The notes beneath the pieces were generated by a model. The model was not told where the DNA came from and did no database searches. It saw nothing but the letters and a program-made list of their open reading frames with translations. The position numbers and the translations under genes were made by a program. Below, piece after piece: positions 61,654-64,000 of a stretch of DNA of 64,000 nucleotides. Numbering within the stretch: the first letter of the stretch is position 1; each line of letters opens with the position of its first letter. Source of the stretch: Bacteroidota bacterium (GTDB taxonomy: Bacteria > Bacteroidota > Bacteroidia > Chitinophagales > Chitinophagaceae); assembly GCA_023387985.1 (NCBI GenBank), contig JAEWHC010000005.1, positions 561,722-625,721 of the forward strand. Reading direction: 5' to 3'.

Positions 61654-63503
61654 CAGGTAATGATCGGAAATTCAATGGAAATAGAAAAACCTTTTTTTGG
61701 AGCTGTTGCGATAGCAAATCTGCCCTTCAGCTGCTTCACCAATTGTTCGATGCTCCTAAGGCCAATCCCCGTTTGTGGTTCACCCATATTGGCCGAACCA
61801 ATACCATTATCCTCCAGGTAGATGCCGAACAAATATTCTTCATGCATGATTTGTAAAATCGCTTCTGTTGCCTGCGCATGTTTAAGGAGGTTCTGAAAGA
61901 GTTCCTGTAAAATGCGGTAGACAACAAGTTCGTATTGAACGTCCAGCGATTGCCTGTTGCCGAGCCACTCAAACTGCAAGGCTATGCTACTTCCTGTACG
62001 GGTCTGCTCCACCATTTCTTCTACTGCAGCATACAGTCCTTTATCTTGTAATTGAAGCGGGGAAAATTGGTGGCTCATATGTCTTACCTCATCCCCCAGG
62101 GCACTCACCATGTCGGCGATTTCTTTCTTCCCCGCTTCGGACAATTTCATCTTGTCGACTTTTAACCGCAAAAAACCCAGATGTGCTCCCACATTGTCAT
62201 GTAAGAGCGAAGAAAAACGTTGCATTTCCTCTTTTTGCCAGTTCATACTTTCTGAAAATATTTGTTTCTGCTGCTGTTTATACTCTGACCGCAAACGCCT
62301 GGCATCGTTGCGGAAACTGTAATAGCGCCAGGCAAGTGACCAGGCCACAATGCAACAGTCCACGAAGATGCCCAGGTATTGAGCATTTAAAACCACCCTT
62401 GTTTCGGGAAGCAGCTTGTTTTGCCCCAATGCATAAATGGTGATGGCCAGGGTGAAAATTAAAAAAGATAAAAATGCAAACCAGGCAAATCTTACACCCT
62501 TTCGAACAAGAATTGCAGACTCCAATAAAACTACGAGGAGAATGACCGGCGAGACAACCGCATTGACCCTTAGCCATAGGCCATGATGGAGGTGATCGCC
62601 TGAGATACTGGAAAATAATGCGATTAGAAAAATACACAGGTAAAGGAAAAGGATTCCTTTATTGATTTGGTAGAGACGCGGCGCATGTTCCCGGATGTTG
62701 AGCAGGGAATTGAAAAACAGCAGCATGGGAAACAGGGAGGATGCAAAAGCAAAAGGCCGTGCGAGATCATTTATCTGCGGCTGCGAAGGGTATACAAACT
62801 GGAACAGCAAACCGGAATCAGCAGTAAAGTAAATTAAAATCGCGAGGAGGTACAAGCCATACCAAACATATACCGCTTCGGTGGAACTAAGGAAGAGTAA
62901 GCAATTAAAAAAGATGAGCAGCAGCAGCAGCCCGCATATCAGGCCCTTCACCAGGTATGATTTTGACTGGGAAGCGTAAAAATACTTTTCCTGGTAGAAA
63001 TGGAGCGGAATATCCATTTTTGAAGAACGTTTATCAACAGCAAGCAGCAAGGTGTCCGCCTGTGTCCCAGGCTTTATTAATGGGAATACAAAATGGGTGG
63101 CGGGTAAAGTTCTCGAAGAAAAACGGTAATGATCCCCCGTAAGAGGATAGGAATTTATGAATTTGCCCTTGCGAATGGTCCAGATTTTTAATTTATTCAG
63201 GTGTGGGTTTTCAACGGCAAGTAAATCATAGGAACCGGTATCGGCTATCATTGGCAGTGGGATCTTCAGCAGAAGGATATTGGGCTGATAACTGATGCGC
63301 ACTGCTTCGGAAAAGGGCAACCAATCCTTTGTCAGCAGATCTTCGGCAGCTTCTGTGGTATAGGGCATCGTATCGGTAAACAAATATTGTATCCCGGCCC
63401 GGGAGATCTCCACCTTCTGGCCGTTCCTCTGCAATTGTACCTGGCTGTAGATGGCAACCGACCATAAATTACCTATCAAAAAAGTGAGCAGCCATTTATG
63501 CAT
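61653..63503 (-). CDS. 7TM-DISM sensor histidine kinase
   Basis: 616 aa. Signal peptide (1-20), a periplasmic 7TMR-DISM extracellular domain (about 25-170), seven membrane helices (about 185-395), a short coiled coil (400-425), then a HisKA_3-type dimerisation domain with His435 (LLHDNVGAHLG), and an ATPase with ELFQNLLKHA, EDNGIG and GIGLRSI. The short kinase core and H-x-N pattern match the NarX/DesK-like group that pairs with LuxR-type regulators, as the next gene shows. Ligand unknown. Confidence 0.93.
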   Translation of the reverse strand: MHKWLLTFLIGNLWSVAIYSQVQLQRNGQKVEISRAGIQYLFTDTMPYTTEAAEDLLTKDWLPFSEAVRISYQPNILLLKIPLPMIADTGSYDLLAVENPHLNKLKIWTIRKGKFINSYPLTGDHYRFSSRTLPATHFVFPLIKPGTQADTLLLAVDKRSSKMDIPLHFYQEKYFYASQSKSYLVKGLICGLLLLLIFFNCLLFLSSTEAVYVWYGLYLLAILIYFTADSGLLFQFVYPSQPQINDLARPFAFASSLFPMLLFFNSLLNIREHAPRLYQINKGILFLYLCIFLIALFSSISGDHLHHGLWLRVNAVVSPVILLVVLLESAILVRKGVRFAWFAFLSFLIFTLAITIYALGQNKLLPETRVVLNAQYLGIFVDCCIVAWSLAWRYYSFRNDARRLRSEYKQQQKQIFSESMNWQKEEMQRFSSLLHDNVGAHLGFLRLKVDKMKLSEAGKKEIADMVSALGDEVRHMSHQFSPLQLQDKGLYAAVEEMVEQTRTGSSIALQFEWLGNRQSLDVQYELVVYRILQELFQNLLKHAQATEAILQIMHEEYLFGIYLEDNGIGSANMGEPQTGIGLRSIEQLVKQLKGRFAIATAPKKGFSISIEFPIIT

Positions 63504-63710
63504 ACTTTAAAAATACGCTTTTCAACTGCTTGTTAAAGGTCACAACAAAAAATACTAAAAATCAGGTATTTTAATTCAGCAACAAGTAGGGTAGGTTGCA
63601 ACCAGAACATCACCCCCTGTTAAACCAGCAATTTAACTGGCCTTTTAGAACACACAAACCCTCAATTAAATTACTACGCAATCAACTTCCAAAAAACCCA
63701 AACTCCTTCT

Positions 63711-64000
63711 ATGAAAAAAATCAATGTATTGATGATCGCTATGGCCATGCTCTTTGGGCAGGCTGTACCTGCACAAACTTTAAAGGTTTACCTGCCATTT
63801 AATGGCAATACGGCCGATCAAAGTGGCCACAATATTCATCCAACGTATGTCGGAGCCGGATTAACATCCACCGCCGACCGCTTTGGTCAATCATCAGCAG
63901 CTTATGCGTTCGATGGTGCCAATGGTTCTTATCTGCGGGTTCCAGCCGATCAGTTGCCAACAGGCGACAGAACTGTTTCCTTATGGTTCCGTGCTGCAGA
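63711..64000 (+). CDS. Secreted LamG-like protein, 5' part only
   Basis: The first 96 codons are visible; the gene leaves the window. Signal peptide of about 22 residues (ending VPAQT), then LKVYLPFNGNTADQSG and later YAFDGANGSYLRVPA and RTVSLWFRA, the pattern of a concanavalin A-like/LamG domain in which an N-terminal strand meets a jelly-roll. Divergent from the sensor kinase. The 207-base spacer contains the palindrome GGTTGCAACC (63594-63603), a possible regulator site. Many such proteins are large multi-domain surface or secreted proteins with a sorting tail, which cannot be checked here. Confidence 0.75.
   Translation, partial: MKKINVLMIAMAMLFGQAVPAQTLKVYLPFNGNTADQSGHNIHPTYVGAGLTSTADRFGQSSAAYAFDGANGSYLRVPADQLPTGDRTVSLWFRAA

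Noticed and set aside
1..64000. tRNA, rRNA, insertion sequence, integrase or phage genes
   Set aside because: None recognised in any spacer or reading frame.

Overview
The window looks like chromosomal DNA from an aerobic member of the Bacteroidota, most likely near the Chitinophagaceae (the family is my inference). The reasons are two SusC/SusD pairs, an alternative complex III operon joined to a caa3/aa3-type oxidase, many Bacteroidota-style lipoproteins, almost no Shine-Dalgarno sites, and repeated TAnnTTTG (often TACCTTTG) boxes 20 to 35 bases before start codons. I see no tRNA, rRNA, CRISPR array, phage or insertion sequence.

1-12.4 kb (minus strand): a respiratory operon, actABCDEF-ctaC-ctaD. 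It encodes quinol:cytochrome c oxidoreductase (alternative complex III) and cytochrome oxidase subunits II and I. A terminator follows, and then the start of ctaB (heme O synthase) cut by the window edge. ctaA (heme A synthase) lies separately at 21.0-22.1 kb. 12.6-27.4 kb: mostly housekeeping genes, namely a membrane-domain/PurN fusion, a CvfB-like S1 protein, lptB, metF, a glycosyltransferase, a gh3-fabG-sixA operon, rnhB, a Sua5/YrdC protein, a PAP2 phosphatase, an Nfu scaffold and gcvT, with two very small membrane or lipoprotein genes.

27.7-38.1 kb: a SusC/SusD pair behind a leader hairpin, then (convergent) a secreted two-domain enzyme joining a cyanophycinase to an isoaspartyl peptidase. 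Next comes a divergent sugar operon of a ROK kinase lacking the family zinc site, an MFS transporter and a SIS-domain protein, followed by a VOC protein. 38.3-44.2 kb: a GH78 rhamnosidase, a LemA/DUF2207 pair and a PepSY-TM protein.

44.6-56.3 kb: a compact polysaccharide utilisation locus, susC-susD-triple-repeat lipoprotein-PKD lipoprotein-GH16 glucanase. It is divergent from a membrane-spanning one-component regulator (beta-propeller, Y_Y_Y, TM, coiled coil, LuxR-type HTH). Three copies of ACTACATCA sit in the shared intergenic region and are a candidate operator. The likely job is capture and cleavage of a beta-1,3 or mixed-linkage glucan. 56.5-64 kb: tex, a repeat-rich spacer, lysS, a NarL-type response regulator with its 7TM sensor kinase, and the start of a secreted LamG-like protein.

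The most unusual items are the cyanophycinase/isoaspartyl peptidase fusion, the membrane-anchored PurN fusion, the glucan locus with its repeat operator and triple-module lipoprotein, and the zinc-site-less ROK kinase. All functions are read from sequence alone.
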